From NCBI GenBank assembly GCA_006538405.1, contig BJKQ01000008.1:2108001-2172000 (forward strand): a stretch of DNA of 64,000 nucleotides. Direction: 5' to 3'. The first letter of the stretch is position 1. The number at the start of each line of letters is the position of its first letter. The notes under the pieces were generated by a model. That model was not told the origin of the DNA. It was given only the letters and a program-made list of their open reading frames with translations, and searched no databases. This DNA is from Hansfordia pulvinata. Its lineage: Eukaryota > Ascomycota > Sordariomycetes > Xylariales. Below, piece by piece: positions 1-12,413 of the stretch. The translations under genes and the position numbers were made by a program.

Positions 1-801
1 TGGATGAAAATAGGTGGAATACGTGGTATTATTGATGTTATAAAACGGAGAGTCCTCCAATCCGCCTGGCCCCAGACCAGACAGCCTGTATACCCATATT
101 GCAGAGTTGTGCCTTCCATTTACCTCCCCTATGAATGTTGCAGGTACTCGTAGTGCTGCCCAGCCGGTTCAAGGGGCAGCACAGCGACAGAACTTACGCG
201 TGACGACTAGACCGTTAATGGGGACAATTCACAAACTGGCCAGGGTCAATTCATGGCGCGCGACTCGATCAGAGTCCCGTAGAGATACATTTCCCAAGGC
301 CTGGCACCTGGTCCGTCTATATAGTACAAGGGATCCTCTCCAACCACTTGCACGGCCAGTCCGGGTCAATGCGCCCGCACGACCAGAGCCACCGAAGCAA
401 AGAAAAAGCCTGTCCCTCGAAGCTCAGACCGCCGCAAATCCGGGGCTCACTTCGCAGGCCCCGTCCCTATGACCAGGACCATAACGGCATATGAGTACAG
501 ACCGCTCCGAACATGCGTGAAAATAGACAATCCCATGGCTCCAAACAGGAAATGACAAGCTGTGAAAAGCGCGACCCTTGGCCCTCCGTTCCCAATACAC
601 TAACACCATGACCGATCGTAACGACTCCGGAGAAAGAAAACATGAAACCAAGCACAGTAACATCGATTAATATACAATAAGTCCCTTCTGGAGTATCTTC
701 CGCACCGGTTGCGGCAGGTTGTTTCGAGCCAGCAAGTTGTTCTCGCACGTACGGTAGCCTTTGTCGAGATTGCCGCCTCGAAAACCTGGCCGTGGCGGTA
801 T
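1..801. other. 3' flank of the first gene; no gene seen
   Basis: This stretch lies downstream of the stop codon at 802-804 of the minus-strand gene. The open frames here are short, overlap each other on both strands and show no recognisable motif. It probably holds the 3' untranslated region and terminator of that gene; no clear poly(A) signal was identified. Confidence 0.5.
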
Positions 802-3800
802 CTATCTGTAGTAGCCGCCGCTTTGCGCCGTGGGAGGGGCCGCAATCATACTGGATCGATTCGATCGGGTGCCCATGTTTGCCGAGGAACGGGCTGTTGC
901 CGAAGGCTGACTCTGACTTAGCGAAAATCGCCGGTTATCCCGCGACACAGGAGGTCGATCTGCGCTATTGAGGCCTTCGCGATCCGGCGTCGACCTTTCC
1001 AGGTATCGCCGAGAGCCAAGCCCTGAAGTCACAGCCGGCTGGATGAGGCGCGTCGGCGTTGTGTTGGCCGAGGCACTGCCAACGTTGGTGTTGATTGCAT
1101 TGATGGCTGACGAGCCCATGCGACGCCTCGGGAGGGCGGATGAGCCGAGAGAGGCCGCCTCGGTGGCGTTGGGAGTCGAAGTGGCTGTACCAACCGCGGA
1201 AGGCAGTGGCACCTGCGAGCTGTACTCTCGAGGTGCTGTGCGGCCAGCTTGCACCTCCGTAGCGGCGCGAGATGGCGCCCGGAACCGGCTGGGGGTGCCG
1301 CTGACGTCGTCATCATTCTCAATTGTGGCGCGGCGCCCGCGCGTGAGCACCGACGTCTTGCGCTCCGGGGAGCTTTCGGGTTCTTCTGTGCCTGCCCTCC
1401 GGCTTCGCAGGACCGAAGAAATGCGGCTTTCCTCAGGCTCTTCGGTCTGAGCACGGCGGGTCCGTGCAAGGAGGAGCGAGGACTTGCGCCCAGCCCCGTT
1501 TGCCTCAGTAGGCGTGGTAGCCGAACTTGGGTTGTATCGCGGGCTGACAATCGCGTTGGCGGACAGCATGCTGTTGCGCTTCTCTTCGTATCGTGACACT
1601 GCGCGAGGACTAGTCGCGGCCGAAAGCGCAATGTTGCGGTCAGTACTCTGCGATGGTCGTCTAGACCCAGCACCGATGGACTGGAATTTGGAAGTCGTGA
1701 TCGTCGGGCTTGTGAGAGGGGTCTCGGGCGTTGGAGACGCGGCTGCCTGGTTTTTGCTTTGAGCTACTCCCTCGCTGAGAGCGAGGCAGAGCTCTGTCAA
1801 ACTTCGACAAACACTATCGGCCTTGCGGCGGAGCTGCCTATCCGTCACTGCGGGCCCGCCTGCCGCGCTGGCGGCGCTCGAGATCGGCCCTGGCTGGCCA
1901 GACGAGCCCATCATGGATGAAAGACTCAGGGCGTCGTGAGCTGCGGTCTCAAGTGCTCCATAAACTTCGGATGTGAGAAATTGTTTGGACTTGGCCAAGG
2001 CCGAGTGCAAGACCGGATGTGATTCCTTCTGTGGGCTGGCCTGCAGGGCCGCCGTCGGAGCGGCTTGTTGGGTGTGTTGACCCGGTGCGACACTGGAAGC
2101 ATCGGCAGGTTGAGCACCGCTGCGCGACTCGCGCTTCGGAGAGGCAGACATCGTTGTGGCGTTGGTCGTGGCCGTCGGGGGTCGGTCCTCTGAAGCTCTC
2201 GAGATGGCGGCACCAGAAGTAGGCGGAAGCTTCCCCGTCAGCTCCAGCCGGTGAATTCGAGACTTAAGATCATCCAGTTCGTCCCAGACTGTTGATGGCG
2301 CGGCTGTGGAAGCGGTCGAGTCCGTGGCGGCTTCTTGGCCCTGATTCACGTCCGAGTGGTAAGCATCCTGCTTCTGAGGGTCGGCAGTCTTGGGCGCCAA
2401 AGGAGATGAGCTGTAGTTCCGGCCGTGGCTGAATGCCTGTTTCAGCGATGAAAGACGCGAGGTTGCATTGGCTGCGTAGTCGACCGAGGGCTGTCGCCGT
2501 TGGCGATACCCACTGCTGGACTCGGGAGTCGTGGCCTCTTGAAAGGTCAGAGAGCGGGGCGTCAAAGGGGATGCGCGGATCGTGCCCGACGGGCCCTTGT
2601 ATCTGTAGTCGTCGGAGGTCGGTTCGCGCGAATGGCCCCTCACAGTCATGGCGCGGCCGATGCGCTCGGCATGCTGATCTTCGGTGTGACTTCTTGCGAA
2701 CATGGATTCCTGATGATCCGACATTCGCCGAGGCATCTGCAAGGGGATGGGTGGCTGATGAGGAGGCATGGCGTTGGACAGAGGCCTTCTACTTGACCGT
2801 GTTGGTCGGGACTGGGGGCGTCAGCAATGAGACATGGTTTGAGAACGTGGGCACCTATGTCGTGGCACATGTGGCAGTGAGACAAAAGGCATCTAGTTCC
2901 GTGGAGAAATGTCCGGTCGCCAGCTCGTGCCACAGATTGTCTCGTGGGTAATGGAGTCCCAATAATACCAGGGTGCTGTGTCACATATAGGCCGAGGGGC
3001 TGCATGTGCGCACACTGCGGCCAACGTGCAGCGAAGCTGGGCGGGACGCAAAAAAGGGGAGGCGAGTAACAAAAGAAAGCTGGGGAAAAAGAAAACCCGC
3101 AAGGCAGGGGCATCACTCACCACGGTGCTTTGGCCGTCGAAGTAGCCGTCGCTCTCATCATCGGTGCGGCGAGACGAGTCTTCCCGGGCGATGCGGAGAA
3201 AGACGTCGCCATTGTCGTCGGCATCGGCGCGGGGACCGGCCGAGTCGGGCGGCGTCATCTGCACGGTGAAGTCGTCCTGCCGCCCTTCGAGGGCCCGCAA
3301 ACTACGATCCCTGTGGCCGACGTCGCCATACTCATCGCCCAGGTCGTACTGGAGAGCGGATCGCTGGTTCATGTCGAGATTCAGACTCCTCCTCGAGCCG
3401 GAGGAACGAAAGCCGCGGATGGGAGGGATGGAGGCGCTGCCGCCAGACGAATTGGCGTTGGCAGGCGGCTTGTAAGAAACGGGGGGTCGCCGGGTTACAG
3501 AGGAACGCTTGGTGTCATTAGAGTCGGATCGCTCGAGCGTCCGGGGCAGAATGAGCTCCTTGCCGCCTGGAGGCGAGTTGGAAGCGGAGCCCAGCGACGG
3601 GCTGGTGTAGCTGTCGGCAGCGCGCGAGGGCGCTCCAGAGGCGTCGCCGCCCGAAGATGCAGAGTGCTGCTGGTGCTGGGGCTCGTGGTAGTCGAGACCC
3701 TGGGTGATTAGAGCAGGTGGGCCAGACAATGTCTCAGGGCCATCCGAACTGCGCACGGCAGGGGCTTGTCTCTGGTGTGGGCGCAACGCCACGATGGTCT

Positions 3801-5301
3801 CGGTGGAGTCGTTGGGCAGGGTGACGGATGCGGCGAGCGAGCCTAGATTTCTGGACCTGGCGATACCGAGCGGGGCCTCGAGGCCTTGAAGTGAGGCAGC
3901 AGCAGACGGGTCCCGGAGCGACGGGGGGATCGGTCGTTGAGCATCCGCAGCGGCACCTGTAGTGGGCAAGGGGGGATGCTGAGAGGCCGGGGCGGATTCG
4001 GGAGCGCCTGCAGACGGTGATGCGGCGTGCTGACCGGATTGGGACTGCAAGGTGGAGGCGCGGGATCTGGTGGTTGGGGGGTTGTCCGATGATGGGTGGT
4101 GATGAGAATCGACCTGGAGGGCTGTCGAGTTTGCCGCAGCAGGAGTGGACGGCGTGTGGGCGAGTGAATGGTGCTGGGTGCCCTGACTCGAGGACTGGCC
4201 CTGGGATAGTCTCTGGGCGTGGGCGGGCCTGGTGCTGCTGCTTAGTGAAGGGTAGCGCCGGTGGATGCGTAGCGCGGCGGGCGAGTCGAACGGTGCGTCG
4301 GCGGGTGAGACAGGCGTGGGCGGAGTGTGCAGGCTTGGATGCCTCTGGTGGGCGCGACTATTGCTGGACCGCCGGGAGACGAGGCCGGACGGCGTGCCGG
4401 AACCGGAGAAGACGTAGGGAGGAGTGGCGGAGGCGCCGTCGCTGGAGTGCGCGCCGAGGGAGTTGCGGGCGGAGGTGGGAGCCGACGCGGACGCAGAGGC
4501 AGACACGGGCGCAGGCAGGGCCGGATTGAAGTCGAAATGCCGGATGGGAGTCTGGGGCGGGTACTGCTGCGGGTTGGCAGGCCGCGAGGGGGGCGAGGAG
4601 GGAGTGTCGCCCGAGACGGACTGCTGCTGGTGATTGAAGTGAAGGTATTGGCGATGGGGCTGGCTGGGCAGATCGGCCTCGGGATGGTGGTGAGAGCGTG
4701 AGGAGGGAGCGGCAGCCCAAGAGGCAGCATTAGTGGTAACATCGAGGCTAGCGGCGGCGTCAGTGGCAGCTGGAGCAGGGCCCAGGACAGAAGCGGCAAG
4801 GCGCTGGGGCGGTGGTTGCTGGGGCGCTGCAGCCCCCGGGCGCGGCGGTCCAGTCAGGCCCGCCAGCGTCTGCGGCCCCGTAGCACGCGCCGGGACAGCC
4901 CCCGTGCTGGCTCGCTTGAGTTTGCGGGCGCCTGCGCTGGGCTCGTACCCGCCGTAGCCGTAGGCCACCGGCGCGTCCGGCTCCGACTGCCCCAGGCGCC
5001 GTTTGGCGGCGGTCGACGCCTGCTGATGACGGGCGTCGAGGCCGCTAAACTGGAAGGTCCCAGCCCTAGTACCACTACCAGCCCCGAACGAGCGCCGTCC
5101 CGCCCCTGTGGCCGACCCCGTCGTCGTCGTCGTCGTCATAGTCGTTCTCGTCGTCGCCGCCGCGCCGGACTGCTCCCACTCGTGGCTGTTCACGTCGTCA
5201 TGGTTGCCATAACTGTCGCGCACGTATTCGCCGCTGCGGCGCACCCGGCGGCCGGCCTCGTCTGCCCGCTCTGCCGTCCCCGGCTCGGTCCATGTCGACA
5301 T
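802..5301 (-). CDS. Large low-complexity conserved fungal protein, two exons (about 1371 aa)
   Basis: Exon 1 runs 5301-3121 (727 codons, phase 0) to a GTGAGT donor; exon 2 runs 2736-802 after a CCCCTTGCAG acceptor, giving a 384-base intron and about 1371 residues. The start ATG at 5301 has A at -3. Most of the protein is Ser/Pro/Ala/Gln-rich and disordered. Three less biased blocks stand out: a basic segment around residues 622-645 (IPPIRGFRSSGSRRSLNL), a short charged helix near 877-900 (DELDDLKSRIHRLELTGKLP), and helical segments near 968-1000 and 1026-1050 with AKSKQFLTSEVYGALE and CRSLTELCLALSE. From memory, Pezizomycotina proteins with this helix are often auto-annotated 'LPXTG-motif cell wall anchor domain protein'. 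I see no signal peptide or membrane segment, so I doubt that name. A cytoplasmic scaffold is possible, but the function is unknown. Confidence 0.82.
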
Positions 5302-8300
5302 GGTAAGGGCAGCATGAATTGATAATCTCCAGCTGGGCCCCTGCGGTGTTCAAGCGGTCCCGCCTTGGATGAATGGATGGGGGGAAAATAATGATGTGCT
5401 TTTATGCAGCGCAGCAGACTGGCTTGGGTGTGCCCCCGGTCAGGTTGCGAGGCGCGTACGCGCAAAGGGGGGGAAACAGGCCGCGTGTGGCTGGTCGCCA
5501 AATATGCGCCTTCGTTCTCCTATCTTAGGCGCACAATCGCGAACGAGGGGCGGTGCGGTGCGGTGCGATGGCTGGCTGGCGCTGGGTAATCAATTGGCGG
5601 CCCAGGCGCCTGGTAGCTGGCCGAGACACTGGCCGTGGCTCCAGATCAGGAGGCACAGGCCAATGAAGGAAAGGGACCGACCGGGTCTCGAGATGTTCGA
5701 GCGAAACCCTGCCCCTTTGTCCTGCTTGCTGCCGAAGTTCTCGAATGCCCGAGTGGTGTCAGAGTTTGCCGATCCGATTGGTTGCGACTCGACCGGCTGG
5801 GGTCGATTGTTCTCGAGGGTGGCGGGGTTGGGCGGACGCTTTGTCGCCGAAGTGTGGCCCGTCTGCGGGTTTGATGAGTGTTTGTCGTGCGGCTGCTGAG
5901 CACCGGCGATGTTGGGCTTCTCTGTCTCGCAGAGTGACCGTGTCGTAATGAGCTGTGTCGTGTCGTTTCGTGTCGGGTCCTGTCGTGTCGTGCCGTGCCG
6001 TGCCGTGCCGTATCGTGTCCTGTCGTGTCCTGTCGCTTCGTTCAGTCTCGAGTCTTGACTTCCTTCTCTTTGGGCGCAGCTGAAGGGTTTGCGTGTGCGG
6101 GACCGGGCAAATCGACCCCTGAGCCGGGTTTTCTCCAACGGCGAGGGGCGGCCGGGCGGGCGGGATAGTCGTTAGTAGGCGATGATTAAGATTTAGGTTG
6201 GTGGGTTGAACCAGGTAAGGTAGGGTTACGCACGCGCAAAGCAACAGAGATTGCAGCCGATGCGGGCGAGGGGGTGATCTCTTCTTCTGCGTAAAGAATG
6301 GCTCTGAAGGGGAAAGAACGGTGAGGCAAGCTGCGCTCTCTCTTACTGCGGCGTCTGTACTCGTACTGGCTGTACACGCAAGGTAGGTACATGTAGGGAT
6401 TGAGGTGATGTCAATGTACAGTACCTGTCAGTAAGGTGCCGTCGGCGAGTATTCGTTTGAGGTAGATGCAGGTAAGTGGAAGAAGTCAAGTATGGGCATC
6501 CAAAAGGAAGTATCGTACACTGCAAAAACAGAAAGAATCACCGGACATTTCAGGAATAGAATATGAACAAACAACGGAAGGCGAGGAAGGCACGACGCAC
6601 GATATACAGACCAGCGAGGGCCCGGCGTGTGGGGGACATTTACTGTGCAGGGGCGCTGCTTGCTATGATTCCCGCTGCCGGCCCTCTCTCTTTTTCTCCC
6701 CTCACCCAGTCGACTCGAACACGCTCACGCCCTCGCCCATGGACCACGGCAGACGCATGCGCGCACGTACTCGGCGCACGCACACAAGCCACAAGCACGG
6801 CACCACGAGGTTCCCACTCTCTGCTGGCCTTCAATTCCCCACGCGCGCTGGGCTCGTTTCGATGGCTTGCTTGCATTGGGCGGGGCCCGTTCTCGACTCG
6901 GCCCTCCTCGATTCTCTCGGCCAGCGAGCAGGCTTCGGCAGGGACAAGCCAGCTACTCGTGGGCCAGGTAGGAGGAGCCAGCTACCAAACCGGCAAGCTA
7001 CTCCGTAGCAGCAAGGACCGGCCGGGCAGACATGCATGCAAAATGCAAGCCCGCCGCCTCGCTTCCACCGTGGGCAAACAAACTCCTGCTCACTTTCCTC
7101 CGTACTCGTCGCGCACTTGGGCTGACCGGGCACCTACAAAGCACAGATACGAGTACTCGGTAGATCCACAGGCCCCAAAGTGAGCGATCAGTGAGGGGTC
7201 CTTGCCCTCTGTCATCCCCAAGGCCAATCACTCGCTTCGAGCCCTTTAAACGGCGGCCGGGCCCATGGGCCTCCGTCCTAGGCCCAACGGGGCCAAGAGC
7301 CCATCTGATCCCCGTAAAGCGGCACAGGGGGGTGCGTCGACTGGCCGGTGGGAACACCGGTCTCTCGCTCGCTCGCCGCCTTCCTCGTGGATTAAAGGGG
7401 CCTGCCTCTGCGGGCCTGAGTCCGTGGTGCAAGCTGAATGTTGGTACGAATCCGCACGTCGACTTTCGCGACACAGAATCCACGGATGCTGCCGATGCGG
7501 CCTGTCCGTACGAGTACATCAAGAACGGATGATGGCTGAGGCGGGCGTACTCCGTACGAGTGTTGCGACAAAAAAGGTGACCTGGCCGTCCAAGCGGCTA
7601 CCAGGTTGTGATCCAGGATGCCGGCCAGCAAGCAAGCAACATGGAACGAATGGATGGAGAAGCGTCATGGTGCAAGTCGGTCTGTCTGCCTTCTCTCTCC
7701 TGTCTATGCGTCTCCATTCCGCTCTAAGTGCGCGTCTCTCTGTTTGGGGCCGCCCTGTGACGTGTAAGTGCAGGCCCGCATCCAGCTTGAAGAGAGACAA
7801 GCAGATCCCACATGCGCTGGCCCTCTGCCATTTGCCAGCCCCATCCACCACGATCCGCCCGTCCCAGGCGCTACCGAGACACCTACGCATGAAATACATG
7901 TGCCTACTCAGTAGTCAACAAGGCGCCCGCCTTCTAGCGGCAGAGCGGTGAGAGCGAGGGGGGCGCGTCGTGGTGCGTCGATGACACGTCCCGAGCCTCC
8001 GTCATGAATAATGGCAAAGAAATACTGATGATACACCAGGGATGAGCCGGATGGAGAGGAGCAAATAGAAAAGGTCGACCACACAAACACCCGCGCAATC
8101 ACGCACGCACCTCGGAATCGTCGAATGTTCCGGGTCCGTACGCCGTAGTAATACAAGCACTCGTGGATGGGACGGTTGCAATGCCCCATCGTGGGTGGCT
8201 GGGGTCCTCGACGACGATCCCGGACAGCCTTGGTCACTGTCGGCACGAGTACTCGTACTTTTGGTCCCGTCTGGTCTGAACCATGGCAGACGACACTCGT

Positions 8301-11300
8301 ACTCGTACGCATGGAAGTGGTCAGTCACGTCAGTCCAACCCCCGAGCTTGCTTTTTTCCCCTTATATCGCTTGGGTCGTTAGTATGAAAGACTACTTTGC
8401 AGCTGTCGTCCACTATTCGCACTCTTGACCCCCGAGTTGATGCATCACAAAATGGCCACTTGCGCCAAGCGAGGAAGCGCCTGACTAGGTCAGGCTACCA
8501 CCTGCATGCAGGGGGGGGGCAGGATCTGGGGCCTGCATTTCCTCCCCAATGTTCTGGCCAGACAGGGCCGGACGATCGCGGGGGGCTCTCAGGGGAATAC
8601 TCGCACTCGCAGGGCAGGGGCAGCTGTGAACAATGCCCTTTTATCACCACCTTCAACAAGGCTTCCTCAATCCTCGACGCACCGTGCGGGCGGGCACAGG
8701 GGCCACAGGGACAGGGAAGCGCCAGGAACTTCCCGAACGCGATCTGTGCCTCCCTCCATTGACGATACCCCGTATGTGCGGAGGACACCCGGCGGCAGCA
8801 ATAGCCGAGCTCGTTTCGCGTCTCTTTGCATCCCTACCTACACTCCGGATAGTATCATGTCGCCTTGTTGGTATGGTATGATATGCTGTCCCCGCGAGGC
8901 AGGGCCGGGCAGGATTCCTCGTCTCGTCTGTTATCCAGAGGCTAATAGCTGTTCGTCCCATGTTGAGCGGCAGAAGCAGCCGCACATCTGTCAAAAAACG
9001 CAATGTTTGCTTTTGCGGGAGATCGGCCGACAGGAAAGAGGCGCCGGGGCTGCGCCACAAGCCATTGGAACAGCGCTTGGTACGCTTGGTTGACCTATGT
9101 TGTTAGGTTGCAGCTCTTGTTTGTTGGAGGTGCACTCGTACGGAGTATCGTGATGGGGCCAACGCATGCAAGCATTCGCCCTGCACTCTTTTTTCGTTCC
9201 TTTTGTTCTTCTCCGTAGATAGCTACCCTGGAATCGCCCCCTGAGCGAGTGGCTTGCTTGCCCGCTCGAGTACTCGTACGCGCGCCTAATCACACAGTAG
9301 TGATAGTGCGCGTGATATCGATGCTTCTCGCGCTCGTACGTACGAGTACTCAACTCGTACGAGCATGGAAGCCGGCACGGAATGTTCCAAGGGCGTCGCG
9401 CTGCTGCAGGTCCGGCTCCTTGGTCTGCCCGCCTTTCTTTTCGTTTCGTTTCTTTTTCTTCTCTTTCTTTCTTTCTTTCTTTTGGGTCTTTTTTTTCTTA
9501 CTTTTACTTTTGTGAGAGTTATCCCTCCCCGATTCTTGCGTGCCCTCCGCGCCCTCTTCGTGTTCCCCGCTCCGCCTTAGCACCGGGGCCGGCGCGGCGC
9601 CGGCTGACGCGCGTGCTGCACCCTTGCGCTGTGCCACTCTCAGGGGACCGCAGTAGCAGGGCCCTCGCTTGGGTTGGTAGTGATTTGGTCCTTTAGAATG
9701 GATGGGGGTTTGATGGTTTGCTACTCTTTTTGAGGGATGCGTTGTAGACACCTCATGTAATGTGCAAATGTAGAGAGAGGGTCACGAGTTAGATAGATAC
9801 CTACCTAAGGTAGTAGGTAGTCCTGCGCCACCTGTACTTGATCGCTGGATCATATCTTCACATGGCTCGTGCCAACTTTCGATCGCACAGCGCTTCTCGG
9901 GCGATAATGAACGAGAAGAGGCGCGAGCGCCCGTGAGACCGCGGCGGCGGTGGTCTGCCATTGCTTGTGCGGTTCTTGAAAATCCCCCCAGGGGGCAAGC
10001 GAGGCAGGCGTCGTTCCAGGTTTTCTTTCTTCCTGGGTCGGGTCGGGTCGAGAATTCCTCGTTGCGCCCGCGACTGGGCGCGCGCATATCCTTCTCTCGG
10101 ATCGCGGGCGGTGGCTGGTGCCATCGGCGCGTTCTCTTCGCCTCCGGGTGCGATTGCATGGGGGGTGGGAGCACAGAGGTGTCTCGTGGGTCGGCGGTGT
10201 CCCGGGCTGGCTGGTCGTTCTTCCTCAGTCGGCTGTTCCTGGGGATTTTTCCGGAGATGCCACGCCTCCCAATATAGATAGAAAAAAGGGTCGTCGGTGG
10301 TGTTGTGCCTCTTCGTCTTATATTTCGTGCTAACGTGCGGTGTATATAATGCAGACTCGCGGCTCCCTTGGCAGACATGGGCTCCTTTGCCCAGACCTTC
10401 TCTCTCGGCAGGAGAGGGACCGGGACGGCGTAAGCCCGCGTGCTGCAGCTATGTCAGCCTCAGATGCGTGGTGGTCGTCTACTAAGAGAGAAAAAAAAAA
10501 AGTCCACGGCGTCGCCTTCTCTCGCCCGGGCAGAGGCACACGAGACACCGATCCGGCCTGCTGGACTGCTCTGGTGAGATGCAGATGGCCCTATGGGACC
10601 CCTGGCCTCCGGTTGCTGCGCTTCCTGGTCTGTGAGACGAGGGCGAAGAGATTCCCTCTCTGGGCGCTGAAGTCGGGAGTGGTTGATGGGTGCCCGCGGT
10701 ACGGTAGGCAGTCACCGGGCTCGATTGCCTGAACACTCCTTTTATAGGCTTGCCATGACACATTTGGGTGTTGGAGAAGGTGTCTGGTCTTTTCCTGATT
10801 GAAGTCGGCCACGCCTTCGCTCGCCAAAATGTTGAAGTTTTGCTTGGCCCTTGGAGTCTGGTGTTCCCCATACTCTTTTACAACACTCGCTGGCCTATCA
10901 AAGGTATGGCTGGCTCCTGCAGACATACAGAAAGACAAGGCGGCTACAAGGACGAGCTTGAACCTGCGACGACGGCCTCGCAGCCTCTGAGGCAAATGCG
11001 GCCCCTCGACTTGGCTCGTTGAGAGATGCCGGGCTGGGCAGAGCAGTGCGCATTGGTGACTTTTGTTTTTTCGTTCGGACGGCGTTTGGGTCTCGTCGAC
11101 TTTGCATCCCCAGCCCAGAGTTGCCGGGAGACGCCTTTTACAGCCGCCTTCCCTCGGAGAGAGGGTCCCTGTGCTGCCTCCCCAGCACAACTGTTGACTC
11201 GTCAGTCGATGTCGCCATGGGGAACTCTCTTTCCAGCTATCGATCCCGAAACCTCAGGACAACACTACAGCTATGATCTGACAATGGCAGAGCCTAGTAG

Positions 11301-11703
11301 CACCGTCGCGGGCCCAAAGCCCCACGGTGTATTGCAACGCCGCAATGTCTGCGGTGCAGTCATAGGCAGCACGGTGTAAGACAGCAGGCAGCGCGCTCTA
11401 TGGAGTTCTTGGTGTGAGTACGCGTGCCCCCCAGCCAGGAGACCATCGAGAAGAGAAGAGAGTGTGTGTGTGTAGGAGAGCAATGGAGTCGGGAGAACAA
11501 TAAGCCCCAGAGCGGTACCACGCCCTCTTCTATGCCGTATTTCGCCCAGGAATATAACTTTCCAGCGCCGACCACAACTCTCGGATGGGTGCGAGCCGTG
11601 GCACGTTGTTCCCTGCCCCTCTTGTCGCTTCTCGCTCGCGGTTCACCAGGCATCCACTCTGATTAGTTAGGTCGTGAAGGCCGACGGGTGGCGCAAAACC
11701 ACA
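5302..11703. other. 6.4 kb upstream/intergenic region without a supported gene
   Basis: This region contains the leader and promoter of the minus-strand gene starting at 5301. Open frames are many but short, overlap on both strands and are low in complexity; the frame at 9350-9751 (-), for example, is a lysine run produced by a purine tract. Short dispersed motifs of the GTACTCGTAC type occur at 6357, 8244, 8295, 9264 and 9332-9364, and TACCTACC-type repeats occur at 9797-9820. A noncoding transcript or a small multi-exon gene could be missed. Confidence 0.5.
5954..6035. repeat. (TGTCG)n-like pentanucleotide minisatellite
   Basis: About 80 bases are built from TGTCG, TGCCG and TCCTG variants in tandem. 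They lie about 650 bases upstream of the start codon at 5301, in the likely promoter or leader of that gene. The repeat is imperfect, so it is probably old. Confidence 0.8.
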
Positions 11704-12381
11704 ATGCTGCCCCCACAAGCTGCCGTGATCTTCACTCTGGCCCTGGCCTCTTTTGGCGTCGGCCCGGGGCGTGGCGTTACGAATATGGCGCGGCCTAGAA
11801 CCAGCCCGCGGAGGGGGGCAAGTGCGGCGGCTCCAAAATAGCGTACGCGAGCGGGGAGGACAAAATCACAAGTTGAGATACATGTTCGGCGTTGAAGTGC
11901 AAGCCCATGGCAAGTGTCCCGGCAAGGGGGCAAGAAGAAGAAGAAGAAGAAGGAGAAGGAGAGAAAGAAGAAGGAGGAGGAGGAGGAGGAGGAGGAGAAG
12001 GAAACCGCCCCAACCCTCCTCCTATCTCATAGAAGGTCAAACCATGAGGAAGCTGCTAATGAACGTCTCTCTCTCGCCCCTTTTCAGGATCCCAATGCAT
12101 CAAAACCAAGGCCGCCAAGTGCTGGCAGTTGGAGAAGAGCGATAGATGTATGCAAAGACTTTGTTTGCCCCGCAAGCTGATGCTACACAAGGACGGAAAG
12201 TGCGGCGGAAACGAGGCGTCGAAACGGTTGAGCCAGATGAATAGGGATTACCAATTGAATCACTACCTACCTTACGCAAGGCGAGAAGGACGTTCTCGTC
12301 CAGGCCGGGGGCGCCGAGTTGGAATCTGTGCTTGTCGACTGCATCTCAATGACAGTACAGCTTGGCAGGTGCGTCTGGTAG
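11704..12381 (+). pseudogene. Decayed paralogue of the small secreted cysteine-rich protein gene at 14717
   Basis: The ATG at 11704 opens a signal-peptide-like stretch (QAAVIFTLALAS) almost identical to that of the intact gene at 14717. Homology resumes at 11817 (GKCGGS) in another frame and meets an in-frame TGA at 11874-11876. It shifts frame again to MFGVEVQAHG (11882-11909), crosses an intron at 11910-12087 and continues as SQCIKTKAAKCWQLE, aligning with SQCVATKGAKCWQLG of the intact copy. A further one-base shift is needed to reach ESVLVDC near 12322-12342, which matches DSMLIDC. The intron has a GC donor (GCAAGT) where the paralogue has GTAAGT, and is filled by a GAA/GAG purine tract. 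Conserved cysteine positions show common descent. I read it as a dead duplicate; a very divergent gene with other splicing is less likely. Confidence 0.78.
11934..12002 (+). repeat. (GAA/GAG)n purine tract inside the pseudogene intron
   Basis: The tract is a run of AAG, AGA and GGA triplets with almost no pyrimidines. It sits within the former intron of the decayed gene and accounts for much of its greater length compared with the paralogue's intron (178 against 134 bases). Confidence 0.85.
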
Positions 12382-12413
12382 ATATCTACGTACATTGTAT
12401 TATATACATGTAG

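Noticed and set aside
9350..9751. Lysine-rich 133-codon frame on the minus strand
   Set aside because: The charge comes from a polypurine/polypyrimidine tract; no domain or gene structure supports it.
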